64,000 nucleotides of DNA from assembly GCA_038380435.1 (NCBI GenBank), contig JAWZYU010000020.1, positions 40,084,307 through 40,148,306 on the forward strand, given 5' to 3'. The stretch is from Ryuthela nishihirai (lineage: Eukaryota > Arthropoda > Arachnida > Araneae > Heptathelidae). This document shows positions 35,506 to 45,960 of this stretch, piece after piece. Made by a program: the position numbers and the translations under genes. The notes under the pieces were generated by a model. The model saw only the letters and a list, made by a program, of their open reading frames with translations. It was not told where the DNA came from and did not search any database. How positions within the stretch are numbered: position 1 is the first letter of the stretch; the number at the start of each line of letters is the position of its first letter.

Positions 35506-36000
35506 AAGCCGCAGATATAGAGATCTGTTCCGAAACTGGGGGAAAAACTGGTTGTGTTAAAGTTCTTGAGAGAGGTATGTTGGTCCCCAATGTGGCCCGT
35601 AAATTTCGAGAGAAAGAAAGTCGCCAAGCATCAAGTACTCCAATAGCTGCAAAGGTGACGCCAAGTGCATGATAAGACTTCAGTGAAAACTAAAATGGCA
35701 TTTAACATATGACTGGAAGACATGTGAACTGTAATGTGTACCTATCGATGCGAAAAACGTTTCAAAGAAAGGCTCTTACCCTCTATGCGCGTAATAAGCC
35801 TACCTCCGTGGTTGAAACCTCCCGCCAAAGAGAGAAGGCCTTCTGGTGAGAAGAAGTTCTAAGCCAAACCTGACCTAACAATTTTAGAAACTACTTCAAC
35901 TTCAAAAAATTTCTTATTTATTCTTTCATTCTTCTGTCTCTTTCTCTTCTTAATTAATATACTGTAAAATTATATTTTGCATATATACCCGTTATTATAT

Positions 36001-36356
36001 CGGTGGCGCGCCAGGCCCGTAATCTTCAGTTCCCAGGTTCGAATCCCACCTGGGCCAGCTTGAGATTTATCTCCGCAAATCCATGCCCTCCGTCGTAGGG
36101 GACACTGATGGGCTTTAAAAGGCCGCCTTCAGTCGTATGGGACGTAAAGCCATGGTCCAGTATGCTGGAGAGTTATACCTTGTGCACGTCAAAGAACACG
36201 CTAGATGACCTTGACATGAAGCTTCCATGTAATTCCTAATAGCTATTAAAATGATCCTCTCTCCCAACGTTCTTTGAGCCCTCGGGGTTCTTGTGACCTG
36301 GCCATTTAGCCTATTGTGTGCAAAAAAATGACCCTCAGAGATAAAACAACCCAACT
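36001..36356 (+). mobile_element. SINE-A, head-truncated, inside the pogo-like element
   Basis: Starts in the D-arm region (CGGTGGCGCGCC) with a 9-bp duplication TTATTATAT at 35992-36000 and 36357-36365. More diverged than the 35138 copy. Confidence 0.9.
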
Positions 36357-36549
36357 TTATTATATACTGTAGATTATCGTATGCAATATATATTTATGTA
36401 CATGTACAGTATATACAAAACTATGTATATATTGTACTTTATGGCTGATGTAAGGGCTTTTTCAAAGGTAGTTTTCACAATACGCGATATTCGTCTTACG
36501 CGCTTGACTTCAGAATCTAACCCACGAGTAAGAATGCGACTCCACTGTA

Positions 36550-37055
36550 TTTATGTTTTGTGCTATTGCATTAAAAAATACGACATCAATTTCCAAAGGA
36601 AGTTCTGTCATTAACCAAGTAAACATTAACTTGTTCTAGAATTAAAATGATGCAGAACAAATTACGGACAGGCGTCACTAACGTTTTACGGTGCCAAGAT
36701 CTAGAATAATTAGATACTAATTTAAAAGAAGCTGAAAAATATTCTGAATTCAAACGCAGTTTGTTAGCTACTTTTCCTAAATAACATTTTTTGAATGCGT
36801 AAAATGCTGGCATGTTGCATAGTTAATAATTTCTACACATTTACGATTTAATTAATTTTAAGTACGCAGTCTTGTCACATTCTGTATTGAGTTTTTAATT
36901 TAGTAGTGTTTCTTTCCCTGTTTGATGTGAATTGCATTACAGTAACTAATATTACATCTTCATAAAGCAAAATAAAATGGAAATAAAAATTCTTATTATT
37001 TTTATTACATGTTCTTCTCTATTATTTTACGGGCGTAAGCATTAAATATTGTATG
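36550..37055. other. Intron 2, no gene recognised
   Basis: AT-rich; nothing recognised. Confidence 0.4.
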
Positions 37056-37057
37056 TA

Positions 37058-37200
37058 CAGTCGCTCAAAAAAGTATCCGAACACTATGGTTGATTACAGA
37101 ATTCAGAAAAAATATCTGGCAACGATTTTTTTTAGAAATTAGTGATCTGGCAACCTTCGTGTCACGTGATTACAGAATTCAGGAAAAAATTTCTGGAGCG
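37058..37200. mobile_element. MITE-P, left arm only
   Basis: TA at 37056-37057, then CAGTCGCTCAAAAAAGTATC through the GTGTCACGTGA centre; the right arm is replaced by a repeated ATTACAGAATTCAG and a different palindrome. Confidence 0.8.
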
Positions 37201-37312
37201 TGTACAGCAACTGTACACGCTCCAGTTACCGTTCACAGCAAACTGGAGCGTGTGCAGTTACTGCACACGCTCCAGTTTGCTGTGAACGGTAACTGCACAC
37301 GCTCAATATTTC
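37190..37312. repeat. Palindrome cluster with a perfect 35-bp inverted repeat
   Basis: Arms 37223-37257 and 37261-37295 are exact reverse complements with a 3-base loop (TTA). A smaller hairpin, GGAGCGTGTACAG against CTGTACACGCTCC, lies immediately upstream, and a partial GCACACGCTC repeat follows. Confidence 0.9.
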
Positions 37313-37359
37313 CGTGAGTGAGCCCACACGATCTAGTATCAAAATAATATGACCACCTA

Positions 37360-37666
37360 GAGTCGCTCAAAAAAGTATCCGAACACCAATGGTTGATTAC
37401 AGAATTCAGAAAAAATATCTGGCAACGATTTTTTTTTTAGAAATTAGTGATCTGGCAACCTTCTTGTCACGAAGGTTGCCAGATCATTAATTTCTAAAAA
37501 AAATTCGTTGCCAGATATTTTTTCTGAATTCTGTAATCAACCATGGTGTTCGGATATTACACGAAGGTTGCCAGATCACTAATTTCTAAAAAAAAAAATC
37601 GTTGCCAGATATTTTTTCTGAATTCTGTAATCAACCATGGTGTTCGGATATTTTTTTGAGCGACTG
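37360..37666. mobile_element. MITE-P with a duplicated right arm
   Basis: Left arm, centre, right arm, then a second right arm starting at ACACGAAGGTTGCCAGATCA. The left edge reads TAGAGTCGCTC and the right edge GAGCGACTGTA. Confidence 0.85.
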
Positions 37667-37831
37667 TACCTGTTAGTTGCAATGATGGGCTTGCGAAGGT
37701 CGCCTCTTGTCAGAGATGAATAGTAAAATGTGCTCTACTTTCAGATATGAATTTCACCATTTTATTCGTCTTTACTGAAGTAGATTTGTTTGAATCCCAG
37801 CATCATTTGAAAAGCGCTAATTATCTTCCAG

Positions 37832-38069
37832 TTCATCCGTTTCCAGTTCCTGGACTTTAACGTGGAGTTATACAATGATTGCAAAAGAGATCACCTCGAT
37901 ATCATTAGCGAACCCATCAGCGGCGTGCTAATGAAACGCTTCTGCGGTGATAAACTTCCAAAAGATGTCGTCCTCCCAGTCAACCTTAAACTTAGATTGG
38001 AGTTTCACTCTGATGAATTATACGAATTTTCAGGCTTCAAGCTGGAATACAGGATTGAAGACGAAGGTG
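37832..38069 (+). CDS. CUB-LDLa gene, exon 3 (second half of CUB domain)
   Basis: Acceptor TTATCTTCCAG ends at 37831; donor GTAAGG at 38070-38075. Enters in phase 0, exactly matching exon 2, and leaves in phase 1. Encodes residues 76-154 and one base of 155. It supplies the rest of the CUB fold: FIRFQFLDFNVE, C92 in CKRDHLDI, C113 in RFCG, LEFHSDELYEFSGFKLEY. C92-C113 would be the second CUB disulphide. E87, D95 and D136 fall where calcium-binding CUB domains carry acidic ligands, so calcium binding is plausible (inference). The domain has all four cysteines and no break. A SINE-A lies 101 bp downstream in intron 3. Confidence 0.93.
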
Positions 38070-38170
38070 GTAAGGAATCATGGAATTTTTCTAATAACGC
38101 ACTATGTAGATTTCAAATATCTAATATTAATGGACCGGGGTTTATTTTGCGTGTGAGTCCACCGAATGGA

Positions 38171-38554
38171 GGGGTGGGGGTGGCTCAGTCGGTAGCGCGT
38201 CAGGCTCGTAATCTGTAGTTCCCAGGTTCGAGTCCCAGCTGGGTCAGCGTTGAGATTTATCTCCGCAAAATTCCCCGCCCTGCCCACGGTCAGTAGGGGA
38301 CACCGATGGGCTTGGAAAGGCCGCCGTCCGTCGGATGGGACGTTAAGCCGTGGCCCCGTGTGCGGGAGAGCCATACCCTGTGCACGTTAAAGAACACGCT
38401 GGATGGCCTTGACGGGAGGCTACCATCTGTCACCCAACAGCTGTTCCAGTGGGTCCCCTTCCCCAACCTTCTCTGAGCCTTCGGGGTCCATCTGACCTGG
38501 CCATTTAGACCATGGTGTGCAAAAAAGTGCCGCTCAGAGGTAAAACAACCCAAC
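38171..38554 (+). mobile_element. SINE-A, full-length, in intron 3
   Basis: Perfect 12-bp duplication CCACCGAATGGA at 38159-38170 and 38555-38566. Confidence 0.95.
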
Positions 38555-38566
38555 CCACCGAATGGA

Positions 38567-38914
38567 AATACAAAATTTTACAAAATTACCATGCTTGGCT
38601 CCGGTAATTTTGTAAAAGACTGAGTCTTACTTCAGATTTGTAATTTATATATATATAATAGAGAGTTTGTTTGTCTGTGTGTCTGTTTGTTTGTTTGGCA
38701 TCTCCTCCAAGACGGTCAGAACTAGAACTAGCAAACTTCGTCTACAGCCTCATCTCACCGTATCTTAGATCTGCAAACACTGGTTGCCAGAATTAAATGG
38801 AACCACCACACTAAATTCGGGACCGATCTCTCGAATGCTTTCTGAATTACGGGAAGCCGAAAACTTCCGTCACCGGTGACGTCATCCCGGACTTGAACCA
38901 GTTACGAATATGAT
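38567..38914. other. Intron 3, no gene
   Basis: Contains a TATATATATA run and a GTTTGTTTGTCTGTGTGTCT simple stretch at about 38645-38700. The sequence after it (GGCATCTCCTCCAAGACGG) looks like repeat-derived DNA but I cannot name it. Confidence 0.4.
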
Positions 38915-39283
38915 TGCTACTCTGAATCCTTGTATCGAGTCCGAGAGACTCAGGTCAATTCTGTACAGTGGTTATAATCAGAGGCGTAACTGTGTGGGGA
39001 TGGAGGGAGACTCCCCTACAAAGTAAATTAGAGTTGGCAAAATTCGAAGTGACTTGATAAAATCCAGGTAAATTGGGATTTCTTTTTTTGTTAAATTACG
39101 AGGAGTTGGAAAAATCTTGGGGAGTCGGAAAAATTGGAAATGACTTGGTAAAATTGAGGTGAGATATAAAAATTGAGATTTTTTTCTGTAAAATTGTGGC
39201 GGTGGTAAAATCTAGTGGAGTTTAGCAAATCGAGGCAACTTGGCAAAATCTAGGATCTCTCGATATAATGATTCAGAGTAGCA
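38915..39283. mobile_element. Candidate MITE with about 25-bp terminal inverted repeats
   Basis: TGCTACTCTGAATCCTTGTA at the left is mirrored (with mismatches) by sequence ending in ATTCAGAGTAGCA at the right. The interior has weak internal repetition (TTGGCAAAAT-type words) and no coding capacity. No clear target duplication. Confidence 0.55.
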
Positions 39284-39461
39284 GTTTTAAAATTCCTTGG
39301 CTCAAAATAGTTATGACCAAAATTCTGTTTTCTTTCGTTTATCAGTTGTTTTTTCATTGCATTTGTACTTTATATATATTTTGCATTCTGTTTATATTAC
39401 ATTGTGATGCATTGATGTATTATGTATTAAAGTAAAGTATTATTAAAGTATTAAATATAAT

Positions 39462-39666
39462 GGTGCCGAGTGGTTAGCGCGCTTGGCTAATGATCTACGG
39501 GACCTGGGTTCGAGTCCCGGGTAAGGCATGGATGTATGTGTCGTTTTTCTGCTGAGGTCCTGCCATCCTCTCAGATCTTCTACTGTGGCATATAAACTGA
39601 CAGGCTCCTGTCAGACCTCTGTGGCAAGCACCTGCTTGAGGGTGTATTTATTTTATTTTTTTTTTA
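39462..39666 (+). mobile_element. SINE-B, near-complete
   Basis: Lacks only the first bases of the tRNA head. Confidence 0.92.
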
Positions 39667-39743
39667 CTCTGGTGTAGGGAGCCCCTCATTGGAGACTAAT
39701 TTCACCATGTTCTTACAACTCCTTGAACCTTGAACTTAATGTA

Positions 39744-39984
39744 CAGTCTCTCAAAAAAGTATCCGAACACTATGGTTGATTACAGAAATCATAAAAAATA
39801 TCTGGCAACGATTTTTTTAGAAATTAGTGATCTGGCAACCTTCGACCTTCGTAGTGATCTGACAACCTTCGTGTCACGTGACACGAAGGTTGCCAGATCA
39901 CTAATTTCTAAAAAAATCGTTGCCAGATATTTTTTCTGATTTCTGTAATCAACCATAGTGTTCGAATACTTTTTTGAGCGACTG
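39744..39984. mobile_element. MITE-P, best-preserved palindrome
   Basis: TA at 39742-39743 and 39985-39986. Both arms are nearly complete and meet at the palindromic centre GTGTCACGTGACAC, with a partial duplication of CAACCTTCG before the centre. Confidence 0.92.
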
Positions 39985-40119
39985 TACTCCCACCTTATCA
40001 CACACATCTAGTGTACAGTCGCTCAAAAAAATATCCGAACACTATGGTTGATTAGAGAATTCAGAAAAAAATATCTGCCTCTTTTTTTAGAAATTAGTGA
40101 TCACTAATCACAGATTACT

Positions 40120-40705
40120 AAGTAAATGCCCCGTGACCTTTGAGTCGTCACCGACGGGGCTGCTGGTTCGTGCGCTGACGCATGTCCCTTCCATTTCTTC
40201 AGTTGGGTTGTTTTACCTCTGAGCGGCACTTTTTTACACACCATGGGCTAAAATGGCCAGGTCACATGGACCCCGAAGGTTCAGAGAAGGTTGGAGGAGG
40301 GGACCCACTGGAACAGCTGTTGGGAGACAGATGGTAGCCTCCCGTCAAGGCCATCCAGCGTGTTCTTTAACGTGCACAGGGTATGGACTCTCCCGTACTC
40401 GGGGCCACGGCTTAACGTCCCATCCGACGGACGGCGGCCTTTCCAAGCCCATCGGTGTCCCCTACTGACCGTGGGCAGGGCGGGGAATTTTTACGGAGAT
40501 AAATCTCAACGCTGACCCAGCTGGGACTCGAACCTGGGAACTACAGATTACGAGCCTGGCGCGCATCCGACTGAGCCGACTGAGTGTATGGTGGGAATTC
40601 TCCTATTTTTTAAAAAAAGGGCATTTCTGGACTTGGATGTTTCACACAGAATGATTCTTAGTTTGTAAAGACATTATTTTTTTGTCTCTCGCTTATATCC
40701 AATGT
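40120..40705. repeat. Fragment of the giant foldback element (inner arm)
   Basis: Apart from the SINE-A inside it, this matches 15910-16145: GTGACCTTTGAG, TCACCGA, CCATTTCTTC, then GGGCATTTCTGGACTTG, ATGTTTCACAC, TTAGTTTGTAAAGACATTAT, TATCCAATG. It shows that the foldback sequence is dispersed. Confidence 0.8.
40203..40582 (-). mobile_element. SINE-A in the foldback fragment
   Basis: Complete, with a disturbed tRNA acceptor end (GACTGAGCCGACTGAG). No clean duplication. Confidence 0.9.
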
Positions 40706-40766
40706 ACGCTCTACGTGAGAGCATCGATTTTTGTGACATAAGTGCAGAATTCTTTTACTGTGGCCC

Positions 40767-40853
40767 GATCAGAATATATATATGTCAGAGCAAACGATCA
40801 GAATATATATATGTCAGAGCAAACGATCAGAATATATATATGTCAGAGCAAAC
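40767..40853. repeat. 29-bp tandem repeat, 3 copies
   Basis: Three identical units of GATCAGAATATATATATGTC plus AGAGCAAAC, starting at 40767, 40796 and 40825. Confidence 0.95.
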
Positions 40854-41287
40854 GACTCCGTCTCTTACCAGTGCGAGCCATCGAGATACCCCTGCGGTTG
40901 TGAAAAGAGATTTTTGGGGGCCTATCACCTGGCAACCTTCGTGTACGTAAACGAAAGTTGCCAGATCACTAATTTCTAAAATATCGTTGCCAGATATTTT
41001 TTCTGAATTCTGTAATCAACCATAGCGTTGGGATATTTTTTTGAGCAACTGTACTCCAATACACCAGATATACCCAATATACTCCCACCACATAAACATA
41101 TTGCACTCCAACCACCTCGCACACATAATGAACCCCCAACACATACACATCGTCACCCATACACACACACACCACAAACACTAACCAAATCACACATACT
41201 ACTTGCATTTTATAATCCGATTTTCTCTATAGAACAAAGGAACTATGACATACAAAACTTTACTTAAAAATAAACTTTATACAAAAC

Positions 41288-41508
41288 CTTCCCATGGCCA
41301 AGTGGTTAGCGCGCTTGGCTACTGATCTAAGGGACCTGGGTTCGAGCCCCGGATAAGGCATGGATGTATGTGTCGTTTTTCTGCTGAGGTCCTGCCATCC
41401 TCACAGATAACCAGTAGAAGTACTGTGGCATATAAACTGACAGACTCCTGTCAGACCGCTGTGGCAAGCAGCTGCTTGAGGGGGTATTTATTTTTTATTT
41501 TATTTAAA
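41288..41508 (+). mobile_element. SINE-B, full-length
   Basis: Head to AT-rich tail. Possible 7-bp duplication AAACCTT at the ends. Short insertion near 41408. Confidence 0.92.
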
Positions 41509-41942
41509 CCTTCAGTTATAAAAGTTAAATGAAAGAGTTTCTGTGTCGCAACCCTTCCCTATAATTAATTATAATATAATAATACTTATAATAATAATAA
41601 TTGTGTACCTTGGGATTAACTACCCAAGGTTAATAAAAGCTATGCTAGATTGTAAGTAATGCAATGAAACCAATTTTTCGTTGTCACTGATCCAATTATG
41701 CCAACATGAAGACTTTTTCCAATTGCATGGCCTACCCTCAGGGAGAAAAAGGATATCATTTGACTTGATATCTATTAAATGAGAATTTCAGCATTAGCTC
41801 TACTTTCATGAGAGAGATATAATCTTCATTGGTTCCATGTTCATGAGAGAGAGCCAAAATCCTCATGGTTTCCGTGTTCACGAGAGAGCCATAATCTGCA
41901 TTGGCCCATGTTCTGGAGATAACCATGATCTTTACCCATTGC
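41509..41942. other. Intron 3, no gene
   Basis: AATAAT-rich stretch at 41570-41605; a loosely repeated TTCATGAGAGAG motif at 41805-41890. Nothing coding. Confidence 0.4.
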
Positions 41943-42230
41943 TTTGTTTTACCTCTCCTGGTCATTTTTTTTCATGGCCAGTCAAATGGACGGTATAAAC
42001 GGTCGCAAAAATCCCAAGGGTTCGCGTCGTATAGGAGAAGTGGATCCTCTGACAACTGTCAGGAGACAAATGGTAATCTCCTCTCTACACCGTGATCTTT
42101 GGAAGGAATATTCACTCCTGCAAAGGGACAACACCCTAGCGTCCCATTCAATGGAAGGAAGGCCTTTCAAAGCCCATCAGCGTTTGCTTTCTAGTCCTTT
42201 ACCAAACACTCTTGACACTTTTCCCTAAAG
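41943..42230 (-). mobile_element. SINE-A, old decayed copy
   Basis: Identified by TGTTTTACCTCTC, AGGAGACAAATGGTA, GCGTCCCATTC and GGCCTTTCAAAGCCCATCAG. The head is lost. Confidence 0.65.
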
Positions 42231-42486
42231 ATTCGTATCTGCCTCTTAAAGAGTTGCCTAATATGCCTTTTTTTTTTAATTAGAATATGGTGAAATAAAA
42301 TATCCAATTCAAATAGAACTTGTCACTTGTCTCAGTCTTATGTCCAGAAACGACTACATACGTAACTTTTTTGTACTATCACTTATTACACGAATTTGAA
42401 AGTGAACATTTTAAGAAATTCTTAATTCGCATCCTTTTCTTCCAAATGATTTTAAACGAGCTATATACATTTCACAAACTCTGAAG

Positions 42487-42874
42487 TTGGGTTGGGTTGT
42501 TTTACCTCTGAGCGACACTTTTTTGCACACCATGGGCTAAATGGCCAGGTCACATGGACCCCGAAGGCTCAGAGAAGGTTGGGAGAGGGGACCCACTGGA
42601 ACAGCTTGGGAGACAGATGGTAGCCTCCCGTCAAGGTCATCCAACGTGTTCTTTAACGTGCACAGGGTATGGCTCTCCCGCACACGGGGCCACGGCTTAA
42701 CGTCCCATCCGACGGACGGCGGCCTTTCCAAGCCCATCGGTGTCCCCTACTGACCGTGGACAGGGCGGGGAATTTTGCGGAGATAAATCTCAACGCTGAC
42801 CCAGCTGCGACTCGAACCTGGGAACTACAGATTACGAGCCTGGCGCGCTACCGACTGAGCCACCCCCGCCCCGA
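42487..42874 (-). mobile_element. SINE-A, full-length
   Basis: Perfect 14-bp duplication CACAAACTCTGAAG at 42473-42486 and 42875-42888. Confidence 0.95.
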
Positions 42875-42888
42875 CACAAACTCTGAAG

Positions 42889-44185
42889 TGAGTCGAACAG
42901 ATAAAGACAGATGAGAATGAAGCTCACTATGAGAATTAAACGTTCATTTATGAATTACTGAGAGCAATTTAAAATTAAGGAATTCTGCGAATTGCAGTAA
43001 GAGATGAATGGTAGGCTATAGAATGGACAGCTCATATAATATGAGGGCGCCTAATTATTACAGTAATGTGAGCTCAGACTCATATGTTCCTAATGTCTGG
43101 TTGTTAGCTGCCAAGTGAAATGATATATAAGTACATTTAATTATCATAGTACTTCAATATGTGATAATGCCCAATAAAGACTTAGACTAATTTTACTGCA
43201 GAGTATATATAGCTATATATTTACGCTTACTGGCAGAAATGAAGAGATGACCAAGGTTCAGAATGTTATGAACTGCGCTGATATTAAATGATGCGCATCA
43301 GTGTGACTGAATTAATTATCAAATAATTCTTTATCATAATAAAAATCACATTAAATAATAATACACTGAAGAGTTAAAACTTATAATTATGGATTATGAG
43401 TTTGATAACTGAAGAAGTTCAAGAAATAAGTTAAAGAAAGGAATCAAGTACGAAATGACTTCGGTTTATTGTAAATAGGTCAGAGTATCAAACTATTTCC
43501 ATCATTATGTGTTTAAATTCTACAGACCCATTCATAGTTTAATGGACAATTAGATGACCTTCTGGTTATTTAGGAACATTGGAGTAACTAATTTAAAAGG
43601 TAAACTAATTAATTAAAGTACTAAGTCAACAAATTCCATATGTCGTTTTATACGTTGTCTCCAGAAAATATTTTTCTTTTTGATAAACTGAAATCGAAAA
43701 TTGGTTGAAAGAAGTTGAAATTGGAGATGAAATGAGGAATTAATCTTGCATATTTTTTTAACTTTAAGGAACTAATATTACTACTATTTAACGGAGAACA
43801 CGTGAACATCATTGCGAAAAAGATGAGCCAAAGTGAAGAGGTGAGCAAACGTTTTTGGCATTGGATCGAATAAGAAAAATATTACGTTTGGTGCGGGCCA
43901 ATAATTGAGGAGGAAGTGCAATAAACAGAACAAAATAAATCTTTAAATTTATTTATTGCATTTCACTTGTTATATGTATAGGAACGAAATATGAAGAAGA
44001 AATTTTAAATATTTTTTTAATGTATGGTTTAACGTCAAAACTGAAGTTGACTTGTTGAAATGGTATGTGAAGGATAAGACTGGATCCCAGAAATAAGCTG
44101 CTGATCATTCGGCTCAGTAAAGTTTCCATGAATAGCAATACAAGTGAAGAAACGTCGGGTAGCGAACGTGATTCTGGAGAAAAAT
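42889..44185. other. Intron 3, no gene recognised
   Basis: AT-rich, no repeat or domain recognised. Minus frames at 43648-43848 and 43953-44204 show nothing known. Confidence 0.4.
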
Positions 44186-44189
44186 CAGC

Positions 44190-44690
44190 CAAAACTTCAT
44201 GCACCTATGCCGTGAACTGGGCAACAGTGATAGAGATCATATACACATAACGTAGGCGCTATCAGAGTATGAGATTTGTATGTGGAAGGACATTGTACTG
44301 ATGAAAATAGGGTTTGGTATGGAGCATAAATAGGACAAAAGCACTGGTCCTGGAATTGTTTCAACATTAAATCTTGTATCATCAATAATAACTAGACATG
44401 ACATGAGTGGCTATTGCAACTGATGGCTCCCCATGTTATGATTCCGGATATTGTCACATTATATCGCTCCCTGATTGGATTACTTCTGTCCATGGTGTGT
44501 CCCCAGATGTGCTTATGGCTATGATTGGATCTCAAATAGAAATGTGATTCATTACTAAAGAAGACACAATACCAGTCTTGATCCCAATCAGTTCTCTTCT
44601 TGTTCTCACTCCAAATCGAAATCAAAAGCTATCTATTTAAAATTCGATTATAAGCTACACTGTCTGGTACATGAAGAATTGCAACGTATG
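44190..44690 (-). pseudogene. Tc1-type transposase fossil
   Basis: On the minus strand: DWDQDWYCVFFSNESHFYL (Tc1 consensus FSDESRF), a HIWG...ERYN stretch, then ITWGAIS (consensus VWGAI), then after a frame change PVLLSYLCSIPNPIF and HQYNVLPHT (consensus QDNAxPHT). The two catalytic Asp positions visible are changed, to Asn in FSNES and Tyr in QYN, and the frame is broken. The N-terminal DNA-binding part is missing; the 47-bp satellite begins about 20 bp beyond the last recognisable bases. Confidence 0.75.
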
Positions 44691-44708
44691 CAAAATTTCT
44701 TACTGATG

Positions 44709-45688
44709 TAAGTAACTATTCTACGTCATTGCGAAGTTCTGTAAACGACGTAACGTAAGTAACTATTCTACGTCATTACGAAGTTCTGTAAACGACGTAA
44801 CGTAAGTAACTATTCTACGTCATTACGAAGTTCTGTAAACGACGTAACGTAAGTAACTATTCTACGTCATTACGAAGTTCTGTAAACGACGTAACGTAAG
44901 TAATTATTCTACATCATTACAAGTTCTGTAAACGACGTAACGTAAGTAATTATTCTACATCATTACAAGTTCTGTAAACGACGTAACGTAAGTAACTATT
45001 CTACGTCATTACGAAGTTCTGTAAACGACGTAACGTAAGTAACTATTCTACGTCATTACGAAGTTCTGTAAACGACGTAACGTAAGTAACTATTCTACGT
45101 CATTACGAAGTTCTGTAAACGACGTAACGTAAGTAACTATTCTACGTCATTACGAAGTTCTGTAAACGACGTAACGTAAGTAATTATTCTACATCATTAC
45201 AAGTTCTGTAAACGACGTAACGTAAGTAACTATTCTACGTCATTACGAAGTTCTGTAAACGACGTAACGTAAGTAACTATTCTACGTCATTACGAAGTTC
45301 TGTAAACGACGTAACGTAAGTAACTATTCTACGTCATTACGAAGTTCTGTAAACGACGTAACGTAAGTAACTATTCTACGTCATTACGAAGTTCTGTAAA
45401 CGACGTAACGTAAGTAATTATTCTACATCATTACAAGTTCTGTAAACGACGTAACGTAAGTAACTATTCTACGTCATTACGAAGTTCTGTAAACGACGTA
45501 ACGTAAGTAACTATTCTACGTCATTACGAAGTTCTGTAAACGACGTAACGTAAGTAACTATTCTACGTCATTACGAAGTTCTGTAAACGACGTAACGTAA
45601 GTAACTATTCTACGTCATTACGAAGTTCTGTAAACGACGTAACGTAAGTAATTATTCTACATCATTACAAGTTCTGTAAACGACGTAA
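44709..45688. repeat. 47-bp satellite, 21 units, 234-bp higher-order period
   Basis: Unit: TAAGTAACTATTCTACGTCA then TTACGAAGTTCTGTAAACGA then CGTAACG. Type A units are 47 bp. Type B units are 46 bp, reading TAATTATTCTACATCATTAC followed by AAG. The order is AAAAB B AAAAB AAAAB AAAAB. The B units begin (at TAATTATT) at 44901, 44947, 45181, 45415 and 45649, so the last intervals are exactly 234 bp. Units of one type are almost invariant. Confidence 0.98.
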
Positions 45689-45960
45689 AGGCATGGTGAG
45701 AAGTAAAGTCAAGGGAAATATCAATAATAAGGTGATCTGATGGATTATGAAAGTCGTCATTGGAGCGCGAAGGGTTTGTGCATCCGTAACAGAGGCGATA
45801 GACCTCAACGGAAAATCACGAGGCGCAAGATCAAAAGTGTGTGGAAAATGACAAAGATCTGAATAAACGTTCACCAAGTGTGGCATGTGCGCAATGGACA
45901 GGTATTTGCTGGCACGAACTGTACGGCAAAACAGAGCTGCTACAGTAGTAGTAGCATAAA

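Larger units (their letters stand above)
34825..36547. mobile_element. pogo/Tigger-like DNA transposon remnant
   Basis: Perfect 14-bp terminal repeats CAGTGGAGTCGCAT at 34825-34838 and inverted at 36534-36547, flanked by TA (34823-34824, 36548-36549). Beyond these the ends share only scattered ACGCG-type motifs. Interior frames after removing two SINE-A insertions include MAPKLTPTTYL and VKVLERGMLVPNVARKFREK, which resemble the N-terminal helix-turn-helix of pogo/CENP-B-like transposases. No DDE core was found, so the copy is non-autonomous. About 1.0 kb without the SINEs. Confidence 0.7.
40016..41051. mobile_element. MITE-P opened by a foldback fragment
   Basis: The left arm is at 40016-40107, up to TTAGAAATTAGTGATC. 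The centre and right arm are at 40927-41051, ending GAGCAACTG before TA. The intervening roughly 820 bp hold a piece of the giant inverted repeat, a SINE-A and a 29-bp tandem repeat. Confidence 0.75.

Noticed and set aside
44709..45688. CRISPR-like array
   Set aside because: Units are contiguous with no unique spacers, in a eukaryotic intron; it is a satellite.
45690..45960. N-terminal continuation of the Tc1 fossil beyond the satellite
   Set aside because: Frames on both strands were read for a Tc1-type helix-turn-helix; nothing convincing was found.
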